Part shown: one piece after another, positions 26,044-35,441 of the stretch
How positions within the stretch are numbered: position 1 is the first letter of the stretch
Layout of the letters: every line of letters starts with the position of its first letter
From: Prosthecobacter sp.
GTDB taxonomy: Bacteria; Verrucomicrobiota; Verrucomicrobiia; Verrucomicrobiales; Verrucomicrobiaceae
Assembly: GCA_021733925.1 (NCBI GenBank)
Contig: JAIPJY010000003.1
Coordinates: 124,001-188,000 of the forward strand
Direction: 5' to 3'
Length of the DNA: 64,000 nt
Translations under genes and position numbers: made by a program
The notes under the pieces: generated by a model
Told to the model about the DNA's origin: nothing
Database searches by the model: none
Seen by the model: the letters and a program-made list of their open reading frames with translations, nothing else

Positions 26044-28800
26044 TCACTTCTCATCCAGCCCACGCCTGATGCGGTACTTGATCGCAAGCTGATGCGCGGG
26101 GGAATTGGCAAAGGTCATGCCTTTGATGCGTTCGAGCTGCAGCAGCGCCACACTCTGCACGGCAGGGTAAAAGCCGCTGTTGTGGGCGATGTTGAGCAGG
26201 CGGGTGAGGTATTCGAGCTGGAGGTTCTGCCGCATGATGCTCACCGGTTTGGCGGGATCATCTCCGGTGCAGATGGCGGTGGTGAGGGTGTCCATGACTT
26301 CATCCAGGCTCACTTCATTTCCATAGAGGGCTGTGTCTTCGATGCGCTTGAGAGTGCGGGAATGAAGGAGCTGGTCCAGCAGGGCATGCTGGATCTGGAA
26401 GACGCGATCGTGGAGTCTGGGGTCTTCACCTTCGTCACGATGATCAAAGCCACGGCGCTGCAACTGCAGGTGCGCATAGAGCTCTGGCGGTGCGGCGAGC
26501 GCATCCGGGGCAAAAGCGTACTTCGCGAGTGCTGCGAGAGCCTGGCGCTGTTTGTCGGCCTCCACTGCTTTGAACGGCACGGCGCCTGGAGCCTGGCCTT
26601 GGACGGCACGCTCGACATAGACACCGCCGACGTAACGTGAGATGGCATTGAGCGAGCCGCTGGCCTCCTTCGTCAGGGAGGCAAAAGCCTGTGCGACTTC
26701 CTGCCAGCTCTGGCCGGGATCGGAGACATCTTTGAGGATGTTGGCGAGTTCTCCATTCACGGTTTCGCAGCGCTGTTCTGCATAGGTGATGGCATCGCTG
26801 CTCATGTCATAGAGCATGGCGCGTGGATCGATGGCCTTGCCGGGCATGCGCATGTCATCGGCGTCGTTGGCAAAGGCCAGCTCCGGCTGGTGCGAGAGCG
26901 CGGCGATGGCTTCGAGGCGCTTCGCTTCTTCGACGGGATCTTCCAAGGCTTCGCTGTAGCCGTAATTGATGACCCAATGGTCATACGGGCCGGGCTTGGT
27001 GGTGAAGTACTGGCCCTGCTTCACGCCTTTGGGGGCGATATTGATCGGCGGATAGTCCATGACGGAGCCGGTGAGGCCGGTCTTTTCTGTGAGCTCAGCA
27101 TTGTGGATGTCCTTGAGGCTGTGGAGCTGGCTGCCACGGAAATTGTGGTTCAGGCCGAGGGTGTGGCCGACTTCGTGCAGGCAGAGGTAGTAGAGAGATT
27201 CTTTGAGGAGGCGGTCCATCTCCACACGGTCGCTTCTCTGCAGGCGCAGCATGGTCTGGCCAAACAGGAGGCCGTTGCGGGCAGAGCCGCAGGCATCGCA
27301 GGCATGCGGGTTGAAGGCCTTGGTTTCGTCTGCCGTCTCGGCCTCCGTGCCCAGGTCAGCAAAGAGCTTTTTGGTGAGCAGGCGCTTGGTGATGAAGCTG
27401 TACTCCAGCATGATGTCTGCGCCGATGATTTCACCGGTGCGTGGATTGGCAAAGCTGGGGCCGTAGCCACCGAAGGGCGGAGCCACGCTGCTGGTCCAGC
27501 GCAGGACGTTGTGCTCGATGTCATCCGCATTCCATTTCGCATCATCGGGCTGTTGTTTGACGACGACGGCGTCTTTGAATCCGGCTGTTTCGAAAGCTTC
27601 ATTCCACTTGAGCACGGCGGTGCGGATGGTGTCGCGGAATTCGACGGGCGTGGTGTTCTCAATCCAGAACACGATCGGCTCCACCGGCTCGCTCAGCTTC
27701 GTTCCAGGCTTTTGCTTCACCAGCCTCCAGCGGTGGATGACGTCAAGATACGGAGCCACGTCCGTGCTGGTCATGTCGGTGATCTGGTGGGTGAAATAGC
27801 CGATGCGAGGATCATCGAGGCGCGGCTTGTAGTCGCTCTCCGGCATGGCGATGAGCGAGTGCTGCACGTGCACGGTGATGTAGCGCGCGTTGGCCACATC
27901 GGCGGCGGTTTCCCAGGTGGGCATGGGGTTTTCAAACACGTATTCCGCCGTGATCGTGGTGTTTTTGGGGTAGCCGTTGATGCGCAGGACCTTGGACTTG
28001 GATTCGGACAGCTTGCCCAGCACCGCCTTGTCGCCGCCACTGTGGCTGAATTTCACCTGGGCGAGGTTTTCACGCAGAAACAGGTTGGTGCAGGGGATGA
28101 GATAGCCGTCCGCGTCTTCCGCAACGATGGTTTCGCTGTTCAGAATGGCGCTGCTGGTATTGGCCTTGTCAGCTTTGGCGAGAGCGCTTTGCGGATTGAA
28201 GTAGAGCTTGGTGTTTTGCTCGATGAGCTCGACGCGGTCGAAGATCTTGCGAAACTTGAAGACCAGCGAGTCGCCGTAACGCCCCCGGTTGTGACCCGAT
28301 GCCACGGGGCCATCGACGCTGTGATTGAAATAGATGAATTCGGGGCCGATCTGGCTTTTTGAGACAAACAGCCACGGGCTGCCGTGCTCGACATCCAGGT
28401 AGGTGCGGAAGAGGCCGTCGATGCGTTTGAAGTTCTTGGTGAATTCAGCGATGGTTTTGCGCTTGGGCTTATTGTCGCCGTCGTTGCTGCTGCTGCTCTT
28501 CGTCAGCGTCACCGTGGTGGGTGCTGCCGCAGGGGCTGGCGTGCTGGGCTGGGCCGGTGGATTTGAGGGCGCTGGTTTGGCAGGCTCCGGTTTCGCTGGC
28601 TCCGGTTTAGGCTCCGGCTTGGGCTCCGGCTTGGGCTCCGGCTTGGGCTCACGCTTCGGCTCGGGCTTTTCCGGCTCCGGTTTGCCGGGTGCCGGTTTTG
28701 CAGGTGCCGGTTTGGGCTCAGGTTTACCCTCAGGAGCCGCAGGCAGGCTGTACAGAGGCAGGAGCAAGGCTGAGCAGGCAATCAGAAGGCGGCGAGGCAT
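26044..28800 (-). CDS. Exported zinc metalloprotease, metzincin type (DUF5117/DUF4953-like)
   Basis: A 918-residue protein. A signal peptide (MPRRLLIACSALLLPLYSLP) is followed by a low-complexity Pro/Glu/Lys/Ala linker of about 65 residues (KPEPKPAPAKP and similar). The N-terminal domain (FRTYLDVEHGSPWLFVSKSQ) and the catalytic domain follow. CLHEVGHTLGLNHNFRG near residue 540 is a full metzincin motif HExxHxxGxxH. The C-terminal helical part (AMLYDMSSDAITYAEQRCET) resembles DUF4953. Homologues are large exported or outer-membrane-associated peptidases of unknown target. The frame is open to 29067, but that part overlaps the divergent gene and precedes the signal peptide. The gene is divergent from the DUF1549 gene, with 205 bp between start codons. 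Confidence 0.88.
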   Translation of the reverse strand: MPRRLLIACSALLLPLYSLPAAPEGKPEPKPAPAKPAPGKPEPEKPEPKREPKPEPKPEPKPEPKPEPAKPEPAKPAPSNPPAQPSTPAPAAAPTTVTLTKSSSSNDGDNKPKRKTIAEFTKNFKRIDGLFRTYLDVEHGSPWLFVSKSQIGPEFIYFNHSVDGPVASGHNRGRYGDSLVFKFRKIFDRVELIEQNTKLYFNPQSALAKADKANTSSAILNSETIVAEDADGYLIPCTNLFLRENLAQVKFSHSGGDKAVLGKLSESKSKVLRINGYPKNTTITAEYVFENPMPTWETAADVANARYITVHVQHSLIAMPESDYKPRLDDPRIGYFTHQITDMTSTDVAPYLDVIHRWRLVKQKPGTKLSEPVEPIVFWIENTTPVEFRDTIRTAVLKWNEAFETAGFKDAVVVKQQPDDAKWNADDIEHNVLRWTSSVAPPFGGYGPSFANPRTGEIIGADIMLEYSFITKRLLTKKLFADLGTEAETADETKAFNPHACDACGSARNGLLFGQTMLRLQRSDRVEMDRLLKESLYYLCLHEVGHTLGLNHNFRGSQLHSLKDIHNAELTEKTGLTGSVMDYPPINIAPKGVKQGQYFTTKPGPYDHWVINYGYSEALEDPVEEAKRLEAIAALSHQPELAFANDADDMRMPGKAIDPRAMLYDMSSDAITYAEQRCETVNGELANILKDVSDPGQSWQEVAQAFASLTKEASGSLNAISRYVGGVYVERAVQGQAPGAVPFKAVEADKQRQALAALAKYAFAPDALAAPPELYAHLQLQRRGFDHRDEGEDPRLHDRVFQIQHALLDQLLHSRTLKRIEDTALYGNEVSLDEVMDTLTTAICTGDDPAKPVSIMRQNLQLEYLTRLLNIAHNSGFYPAVQSVALLQLERIKGMTFANSPAHQLAIKYRIRRGLDEK

Positions 28801-29005
28801 GGCAAAGCAAGGGTGGGTGGTGGATCGTAAATATGACAATACCCAACACAACGGCCCAGCAGCGAGATCATTGTATAAAAATGTGACGGCCGGGCGGAAC
28901 ACCTCCTGTCGCGCTCTCCGCCATACCCGATTCACATTTAATGGTAAGAATGGTAAGAAAGCTGAAAGCCCTTCGTTTTCGCGGCTGGAAGACACCTCCA
29001 CCCCT

Positions 29006-31168
29006 ATGAAAGCCCCCCGCCTCCTCCTCACGTGCCTGCTTGCCACTGCCTCGTTGCAAGCCTCCACACTGCCGGAAAGTCAGAAAATTGACCAGCTTCT
29101 CAGCAAGGACTGGGAGAAAGCCGGTCAGAAGCCAAACGCGCCCGCCAGCGACGAGGTCCTCGTGCGCCGGCTTTACCTCGACATCGCCGGGCGCATCCCC
29201 ACCATGGATGAAGCCAAGGCCTACATGAATTCCAAGGATCCGCAGAAGCGTGCCAAGCTCATCGACACCCTGCTGGCCTCCGACGGCTACACCAGCCACA
29301 TGTTCAACTACTGGGCCGATGTGCTGCGCCTGACCGACAACGTGAAAGGACGCATCACCGCCGAAGCCTATGAAGAATGGCTCAAGAAACAGATCAAGGC
29401 CAACACGCCCTATGACCAGTTTGTGAAAAACCTCCTCACCACCGACGGCGGTGTGTGGGACAGTGGCAGCATCGGTTTCTGGCAGCGCGATGAGAACAAG
29501 CTCGACCACCTCGCCTACACTGTGCAGGTCTTCCTCGGCACCAGCATCGTCTGCGCCCAGTGTCACAACCACCCCTTCGACAAGTGGTCGCAGATGGACT
29601 ACTACCACATGGCCGCCTTCACCTACGGCATGGACACCAAGAGCCGGGGCGTGGATTTCGGCAGCAAGAACAAGACGATGGCGCTCGACAAGAAAGCCGT
29701 ACAGGCCATGAGCAAGGAGGAGCAGAAAGCCTACCGGGCCAAGATGGTGGCGGAGCGCAAGGCGGAAGAATCCAAGGTCAGCCGGGAGGACATGGCGCAG
29801 GTCAAACGTGCCATGCAGGACGTGATGAAGCCGCTGCGCTACACCAGCGCCGAGTGGCAGGATGGCAAGCTCCCCAGTCTCCCCGCCGACTACAAATACC
29901 CCGATGCCAAGCCCGGCTCCAAAGTCGAAGCCAAAACCATCTTTGGTGAGGATGCCGTGATCAAGCCCGGTGAAACTCGTCTGAACGCCTTCGCTGATTG
30001 GATGGCCAGCCCGGAGAATCCGCGCTTCACTACGGTGATCGCCAATCGCATGTGGAAGAAAGCCTTCGGCGTCGGCTTGATCGAGCCCGTCGATGAAATC
30101 ACCGACAGCACCGTCGCCAGCAACCCAGCGCTGATGGACTACCTGAGTGAACTGATGATCGAGAAAAAGTACTCGCTCAAATCCTTCCTGCGCGTGCTTT
30201 ACAACACCGACACCTACCAGCGCGCCGCCACCACACAGGAGGTTCCTCTCGGCGAGACCTACCACTTCACCGGCCCGATCCTGCGCCGCATGAGCGCCGA
30301 GCAGATCTGGGACTCCTTTGTCACGCTCTCCAAAGGCAACATCGATGACACCGTCGATGACGAAAATACCCGCCTGCATCAGTATCTCGACGATCTCTCC
30401 ATGTTCCTCGGCACGGTCAAATCCAAGGGCGCAGAAGGCCTGGTGCAGATCGCCAAAGATGGCAGGGCCAAAATGGATGCCAACCAGAAGCAGATCGATG
30501 CGATGAAGGCCAAGCTCGAAGCGGACAAGGCGAAGGGCATCGATGTCACGGCAGAGGCCAAAGAACTCGCCAGACAAGCCGCCACTCTGCGCAAATCCTC
30601 TGAGAAGGACATCCTCGTCGCCCTGCTAGGCCAGGATCGCGCAGATGATCTGCGCCAGGGCTACCGGCCCGAAAAAACCGCGCAGAGCAAGCGCCCCCAG
30701 ATTGATCCCAAGGCCCTTGTGTCCATGACCAAGCAGCAGCGCAAGGAGTTCATGAAGACCTATCAGCGCACCAGCAGCGCCAAGGACGGTATGGGCCTTA
30801 CCTCCCGCGCCTCCGAGCAGCCCAGCCCGGCACGCCCCGGCACCTTCCTGCGCACCTTTGGCCAGAGCGACCGCGAGCTCATCCAGAACGCCAGCGACGA
30901 CGCCTCCGTGCCGCAGGCCCTCACCCTGCTCAATGGTCCGGCGGCTGATGTGATCAACAATCCAGCCTCCAAATTGAATCAAGCCATCGCCGAAGCCGGG
31001 ACACCCGCACAGAAAATCGCCACCCTCTATCAGGCCCTCCTGAGCCGAGCCCCCACAGCAGATGAGCAGGCCATTCTCAATGGCGTCATCAAGGAGCGCG
31101 GAGACAAGGCCGTCGCCGATGTCACTCACGCGCTCATCACCGGTTCCCAGTTCCTCTTCGTTCAGTAA
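29006..31168 (+). CDS. DUF1549/DUF1553 exported protein
   Basis: A 720-residue protein with a signal peptide (MKAPRLLLTCLLATASLQAS). The DUF1549 part shows VLVRRLYLDIAGRIPTMDEA and CAQCHNHPFDKW, with C183-x-x-C186-H187 as a possible heme c site. A Lys-rich insertion follows. The DUF1553 part then shows FADWMASPENPRFTTVIANR and, later, YLSELMIEKKYSLKSFLRVL and LTLLNGPAADVINNPASK. Such proteins are widespread in planctomycetes and verrucomicrobia, with no proven function; they are nearly always followed by a DUF1501 gene, as here (18 bases downstream). A role in degrading or capturing complex organic matter is often suggested. No classical cytochrome domain precedes DUF1549, unlike many homologues. 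The open frame extending to 28403 is rejected because it overlaps the divergent gene. Confidence 0.9.
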   Translation: MKAPRLLLTCLLATASLQASTLPESQKIDQLLSKDWEKAGQKPNAPASDEVLVRRLYLDIAGRIPTMDEAKAYMNSKDPQKRAKLIDTLLASDGYTSHMFNYWADVLRLTDNVKGRITAEAYEEWLKKQIKANTPYDQFVKNLLTTDGGVWDSGSIGFWQRDENKLDHLAYTVQVFLGTSIVCAQCHNHPFDKWSQMDYYHMAAFTYGMDTKSRGVDFGSKNKTMALDKKAVQAMSKEEQKAYRAKMVAERKAEESKVSREDMAQVKRAMQDVMKPLRYTSAEWQDGKLPSLPADYKYPDAKPGSKVEAKTIFGEDAVIKPGETRLNAFADWMASPENPRFTTVIANRMWKKAFGVGLIEPVDEITDSTVASNPALMDYLSELMIEKKYSLKSFLRVLYNTDTYQRAATTQEVPLGETYHFTGPILRRMSAEQIWDSFVTLSKGNIDDTVDDENTRLHQYLDDLSMFLGTVKSKGAEGLVQIAKDGRAKMDANQKQIDAMKAKLEADKAKGIDVTAEAKELARQAATLRKSSEKDILVALLGQDRADDLRQGYRPEKTAQSKRPQIDPKALVSMTKQQRKEFMKTYQRTSSAKDGMGLTSRASEQPSPARPGTFLRTFGQSDRELIQNASDDASVPQALTLLNGPAADVINNPASKLNQAIAEAGTPAQKIATLYQALLSRAPTADEQAILNGVIKERGDKAVADVTHALITGSQFLFVQ

Positions 31169-31186
31169 GCCTCACGCATCATCCTC

Positions 31187-32482
31187 ATGAAAACTCTCCT
31201 CAACTCCTGTGACGATGTCACCCGCCGTGACTTTGCCAAAAACATCGCCAAGACTTGTCTCGGTGTGACCGTGATGAGCGCCCTGGCACCACGCGGCTAC
31301 GCGGCGTTTGAAGGCTCCAGCAAAGCCAGGCAGGCCGCCACGGCCAAGCGCGTCATCTACCTCTACATGTCCGGTGGCATGACGCATCTGGACACCTTTG
31401 GCTGCGTGCCCGGTGCGGACACGATGGGCGGCACCAAGACCATTCCCACCAGTGCGGATGGCGTGCAGATCGGCGAACTGCTGCCCCACACCGCGAAGAT
31501 GATGCATCGCGGTGCCATCATCAATTCGCTTTCCTCGACTCAGGGCGCCCATGCGCAGGGCAACTACTTCCAGCACACCAGCTACACCATGCGCGGTGCC
31601 ACACGGCATCCCACGATGGGCGCGTGGATGCAGAAATTTCAGGGCAAGGGCAATGCCGATCTGCCCGGCTCCGTCATCATCACTGGCGACAGCAAGCACC
31701 CCGGTGGCGGTTTCTTCGAAGCCGCCTGCCAGCCGCTCATCCTCAACGACCCCGCCAAAGGCCTGCAAAACAGCCACCGCCCGACCACACTCAGCGAAGG
31801 CGACTTTGACTATCGCCTCGGTTTGTCTGCCAAGCTCGATCAAGGCTTCCAGCAGGCCTACAACTACAAAAACGTCAAAGCCTATGCCGACGTCTATAAA
31901 GACGCCATCCAGGTCATGAAGAGCGAAGACCTCGACGCTTTCGATCTCAGCAAGGAATCCGCCGAAACCCATGTGGCATACGGCTCCGGCAACTTCGCGC
32001 AGGGCTGCCTCCTCGCCCGTCGCCTCGTCGAGCACGGCGTGCGCTTTGTGGAAGTGAACCTCGGCGGCTGGGACATGCATCAGGACATCGGTGCCCGCCT
32101 GCCCGAGCGCTGCGGCGATCTCGATCAGGCGCTGGGCTCACTGCTCACCGATCTCGAACGCCGTGGCCTGCTGGATGACACCCTTGTCGTACTCACCTCC
32201 GAATTCGGCCGCACGCCGAAGATCAATCAAAACGAAGGTCGCGACCATTATCCGAAAGCCTTCAGCTCCGTCCTCTGGGGTGGCGGCATCGCCGGCGGTC
32301 AGGTCTATGGCAAGACGGACAAAGGCATCGAAGTCACCGAAAACAAAGTCGGCGTCCCCGACTTCAACGCCACCATCGCCTACGCCCTCGGCCTGCCGCT
32401 TGATCTAGTGCTGTATTCAAATACCAAGCGTCCCTTTACTGTCACTGATAAGGGACAGCCGATTGCTAGCTTGTTTGCCTAG
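31187..32482 (+). CDS. DUF1501 protein, Tat-exported
   Basis: A 431-residue protein of the sulfatase-like alkaline-phosphatase-fold family DUF1501. The N-terminus DDVTRRDFAKNIAKTCLGVT has a twin-arginine motif and a hydrophobic stretch, so folded export is likely. The family core is seen in RVIYLYMSGGMTHLDTFGC, VIITGDSKHPGGGF, FVEVNLGGWDMHQDI and VVLTSEFGRTPKINQNEGRD; the DH/DT/H positions probably bind metal. It forms a two-gene operon with the preceding DUF1549/DUF1553 gene (18-base gap). The enzyme reaction is unknown. Start ATG is preceded by CATCATCCTC, without a Shine-Dalgarno. Confidence 0.9.
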   Translation: MKTLLNSCDDVTRRDFAKNIAKTCLGVTVMSALAPRGYAAFEGSSKARQAATAKRVIYLYMSGGMTHLDTFGCVPGADTMGGTKTIPTSADGVQIGELLPHTAKMMHRGAIINSLSSTQGAHAQGNYFQHTSYTMRGATRHPTMGAWMQKFQGKGNADLPGSVIITGDSKHPGGGFFEAACQPLILNDPAKGLQNSHRPTTLSEGDFDYRLGLSAKLDQGFQQAYNYKNVKAYADVYKDAIQVMKSEDLDAFDLSKESAETHVAYGSGNFAQGCLLARRLVEHGVRFVEVNLGGWDMHQDIGARLPERCGDLDQALGSLLTDLERRGLLDDTLVVLTSEFGRTPKINQNEGRDHYPKAFSSVLWGGGIAGGQVYGKTDKGIEVTENKVGVPDFNATIAYALGLPLDLVLYSNTKRPFTVTDKGQPIASLFA

Positions 32483-32509
32483 GTGTTCTAAGTTTTCGCA
32501 TCAGGATTA

Positions 32510-32537
32510 TTGATAATTTTTTACGGCTTTTTATCGA
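32510..32537 (+). promoter_or_regulatory. Possible sigma-70 promoter before the MoxR operon
   Basis: In the A+T-rich 88-bp gap between the DUF1501 stop and the next start, TTGATA at 32510-32515 and TATCGA at 32532-32537 stand 16 bases apart. The pair lies about 35 bases before the start at 32574. It is a pattern match only, and other placements are possible. Confidence 0.3.
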
Positions 32538-32573
32538 CAAAATTTTTCGCCATGATCAAGATGGCGGAAAATG

Positions 32574-35429
32574 ATGCGATTCAGGAAAGCACTGCTTCAC
32601 CTTGAGATTCTTGCCGGTCTCCTGTGGACTCTGCCGACGGCAGGTGCCGAGCTCACGGACGCGCAACTGCGCGGCGGACTGACACAGCTTGCCGCGTTGC
32701 TGGCGGCGGATGTGCCGAAGGACGCACGCTGGGTGCTCGCAGAGAGCCAAGGGCGGCGGTTTGGCATCTTCGCCCAGGAGGAGGATGTATTCCGCACCGA
32801 GGGCAACACCTTCCTTTTCGACGAAAAGCCCGGGGTCGAGGCCCGCATCCTGTTCTTGTCCACCGGCACGGTTTATACCGTCAAAGCAGAGAGCGAAGGA
32901 GGTAATGAGACAGAACGCCGCGAACGCGAATTTCGCGCCACGTGGAAAAATGCCGGCGTGACCAAGGACGTGGCGGCAGCGGCGGAGTGGCTGACGAAAG
33001 AGGCGAAGAAAAGCTCTGCCAGCCCGGGATCTGGTGACACCGATCCTTTCGGTGGCAGTGACAGTGACAACTCAGGCAACCAACTGGCCACGCATCAGCA
33101 GACCGCCTTGTTATGGGCCGCTGTCTTGCAGCGCACCGGGCATGAGGCGGAGTCCCTCACTCTCGCCAGGGCGGCTCTGACCAATGCCGATGACAAACGC
33201 CGCAAGCAATTGCTCGACGGCTGTTTCGACACCCGGGCCAATCAGGCATTCCAACAGGTGATGGAGGATTTTGCCAAGCTGCACGACTGGAGCAAACTGC
33301 GTGATGCACTGGCTGGACTGGTGGGCCAATACCCGCTCGGCTGGCAGAATCGCGACGCGGTGCGGGTATTGCTTCACAACGTCACCGAACGCGCAAAACA
33401 GCCAGCAGTGCCGCCGCTTCAAACAGCGCGCCCTATCTCTGACGCGGACCAGAAAGTGCTGCTGGCATGGGTGCAGGAGCTTGAAGCTGGCAAACAGCTT
33501 GAGTATTCACGGTGGTCCCTGCCTGCATTGACAAATGAGGATGGTGAAGAGAATCGAGCGGTTCAGGGCAACGGGGCTGCATTCCCGCGCAGCCACGGTT
33601 TTGCCGCCGTGCCACTGCTGGCTGCGCTCTTGGGGGATGACACCCTGACGCTCGTGGATCTGAACAGGGGGCAGGGCATGGGCAGCGGTTCCTTTGGTGG
33701 TCGAGATGAGGATGCGGTCACAAAACTCCAGAATGCTTACAACGCGCTCCCCAAGCCAATGACCCGTGCACAGCTGGCCTGGAATCTTCTGGAACGTGTG
33801 GTGCCCAGCGAACTGCGCCGCTCCGGCTCCGAAAATCTCAAGGAGCAGGCTCCGGAAATTCTCTCCTGGTACAACAGCCTCAAGGATTCCACTCCCGCTG
33901 ACCTCGCGCTCGCCTATCTTGAGGCAGGCGACGGAGGCCAGGAAATCATCAAGCAGGCGATGGAGGTGACCGATCCGAAGAAATTCGCCCGTTTGGAAAA
34001 CAGCATGCTCGAACAGGCTCAAATCTATGACTTGAGCAACCTGGTTCCTTTCGTCGAAAAGCTCGGTCCTGAAAAGGGGCCCGCCTTCGTCACCAAAGTA
34101 CGGCAAAAGCTCGAAGGCGAACTCAGCCGCTACGGCTCAGATAATCAGGACAGGCAGCGCAAGCAGATGGAGTCCAGCCTCAAGCGCCTCGAAACAGCGG
34201 CCAAGGGTGAAAAGAAAAAGCCGGATCTCAATGAGCTTCTGGTGATGCTGGCAGCTTACGATGAGACAGCAGAAGAAGAGGATCTGGTGGCGGCGCGAGA
34301 GGCCTTTCAGGAATTCCCCAAGCTCATGCGCAAACGACCTGCTGCTGAACGTCTCGATTTGATTTTAGCGGCGCTGCCGGATTTCAAATCGAAATCTCTG
34401 GCGGTCAACATGCTGCAATACGCCTTGCATGGCGATGAGAGTGATGGAGAAAAAATCAAACCCGAGGAGCGTGTGGCGTTGCTGGAACGTACCCGGCCGC
34501 ACTGGCAGAAACTCCTGGCAGCATCGACGAATGAGAAGGATGGGCAGTCCCAGAACCTGCTCATCCAGCTTGTGGCAGCACTGGAGCGACTGGTAAGTGG
34601 AGATGTGCAGCAAAGAGAGTTGTCCCAGATATCCATTCTGGGGGATCGCGGAGCGGTCATCCTGCGGGAACGCGCCACCGCCTTGCTGGCGGGCCAGAAG
34701 GTGGATCCGCTGCCCAGTGCCGCCGAGATCAAATCAGACGCGCGCGAAAAGCTCCTCGCAGAATGGAGTAAAAAGACGACGGATGAAATGACGCGTGATC
34801 TTGAAACTCTGCCAGTGGACCAGCTGCTGGCGCTCAATGAAACACTCGCCCGCAGTTCAGACCTTCCCGGCAGCTTCAAAGAGTACGTTGGCCTGATTCA
34901 ATCGGTGCAGCTCAAAGACGTGGCCGATGCCGCGCCATGGCAGGCATTTCGCGGCAAGGCCTGGAGCAAGGACATGCTCCTGGCTCTAGCCAGACAAGTT
35001 TCCACCTACAGCGGTGGGCGTCTCGTGGTGCAGCTTCAGCGCAATGCGCCGCTCTTCGGCTTCAAGCTGCAGGTGAGCGAGGTGCCAAAATTCATAGGCA
35101 TGTGGCAGGTGCAGCAATTGGAAAATACGGCGGAGAATTTGGGCGAGAACTTCCCCAAACTCGGCAAACGCCTTTCTGCCGCCAGCTTTCAGCAAGCGCG
35201 TGCCAATGAACAGTGGATCTGGCTGGATTCGCCCACGGTCGAAGCTTCCAAGGAAACTCCCAAAGCCGGGAATGATGACGAAGAAGCCGCCGAATCACTT
35301 CTGGAAATGCGCCAGGAGGAGCTGAAGGCATGGGAGGCTCTGTCCAAGGCCGTGGAAAATTCCAAAGCACTTCCCACCGTACTGACTTTCCTCAGCGCTC
35401 CCACTGCCGAACTCGTCAAAAAAGACTAA
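32574..35429 (+). CDS. Large secreted protein of unknown function heading the MoxR/VWA operon
   Basis: A 951-residue protein with a signal peptide (RKALLHLEILAGLLWTLPTAGAELT). The mature sequence is mainly alpha-helical with TPR-like stretches (TALLWAAVLQRTGHEAESLTLA, TRAQLAWNLLERVVPSELR), a Ser/Asp/Gly-rich linker near 150-165 (GDTDPFGGSDSDNSGN) and long charged helices. No catalytic motif is visible. It ends 12 bases before moxR and is the first gene of the run that continues to 49 kb, so it probably acts with that envelope complex. I do not recognise the family. The start may be 32571 (MM); both lack a Shine-Dalgarno. The name hypothetical is the honest one. Confidence 0.7.
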   Translation: MRFRKALLHLEILAGLLWTLPTAGAELTDAQLRGGLTQLAALLAADVPKDARWVLAESQGRRFGIFAQEEDVFRTEGNTFLFDEKPGVEARILFLSTGTVYTVKAESEGGNETERREREFRATWKNAGVTKDVAAAAEWLTKEAKKSSASPGSGDTDPFGGSDSDNSGNQLATHQQTALLWAAVLQRTGHEAESLTLARAALTNADDKRRKQLLDGCFDTRANQAFQQVMEDFAKLHDWSKLRDALAGLVGQYPLGWQNRDAVRVLLHNVTERAKQPAVPPLQTARPISDADQKVLLAWVQELEAGKQLEYSRWSLPALTNEDGEENRAVQGNGAAFPRSHGFAAVPLLAALLGDDTLTLVDLNRGQGMGSGSFGGRDEDAVTKLQNAYNALPKPMTRAQLAWNLLERVVPSELRRSGSENLKEQAPEILSWYNSLKDSTPADLALAYLEAGDGGQEIIKQAMEVTDPKKFARLENSMLEQAQIYDLSNLVPFVEKLGPEKGPAFVTKVRQKLEGELSRYGSDNQDRQRKQMESSLKRLETAAKGEKKKPDLNELLVMLAAYDETAEEEDLVAAREAFQEFPKLMRKRPAAERLDLILAALPDFKSKSLAVNMLQYALHGDESDGEKIKPEERVALLERTRPHWQKLLAASTNEKDGQSQNLLIQLVAALERLVSGDVQQRELSQISILGDRGAVILRERATALLAGQKVDPLPSAAEIKSDAREKLLAEWSKKTTDEMTRDLETLPVDQLLALNETLARSSDLPGSFKEYVGLIQSVQLKDVADAAPWQAFRGKAWSKDMLLALARQVSTYSGGRLVVQLQRNAPLFGFKLQVSEVPKFIGMWQVQQLENTAENLGENFPKLGKRLSAASFQQARANEQWIWLDSPTVEASKETPKAGNDDEEAAESLLEMRQEELKAWEALSKAVENSKALPTVLTFLSAPTAELVKKD

Positions 35430-35441
35430 CCACCTCATCCT

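Noticed and set aside
28403-29005. 200-codon N-terminal extension of the DUF1549/DUF1553 gene rich in Gly-Ser
   Set aside because: It is the antisense reading of the Pro/Glu/Lys array of the metalloprotease gene; a proper signal peptide starts at 29006.
28801-29067. 89-codon N-terminal extension of the metalloprotease gene
   Set aside because: It overlaps the divergent gene's start and precedes a clear signal peptide at 28800.
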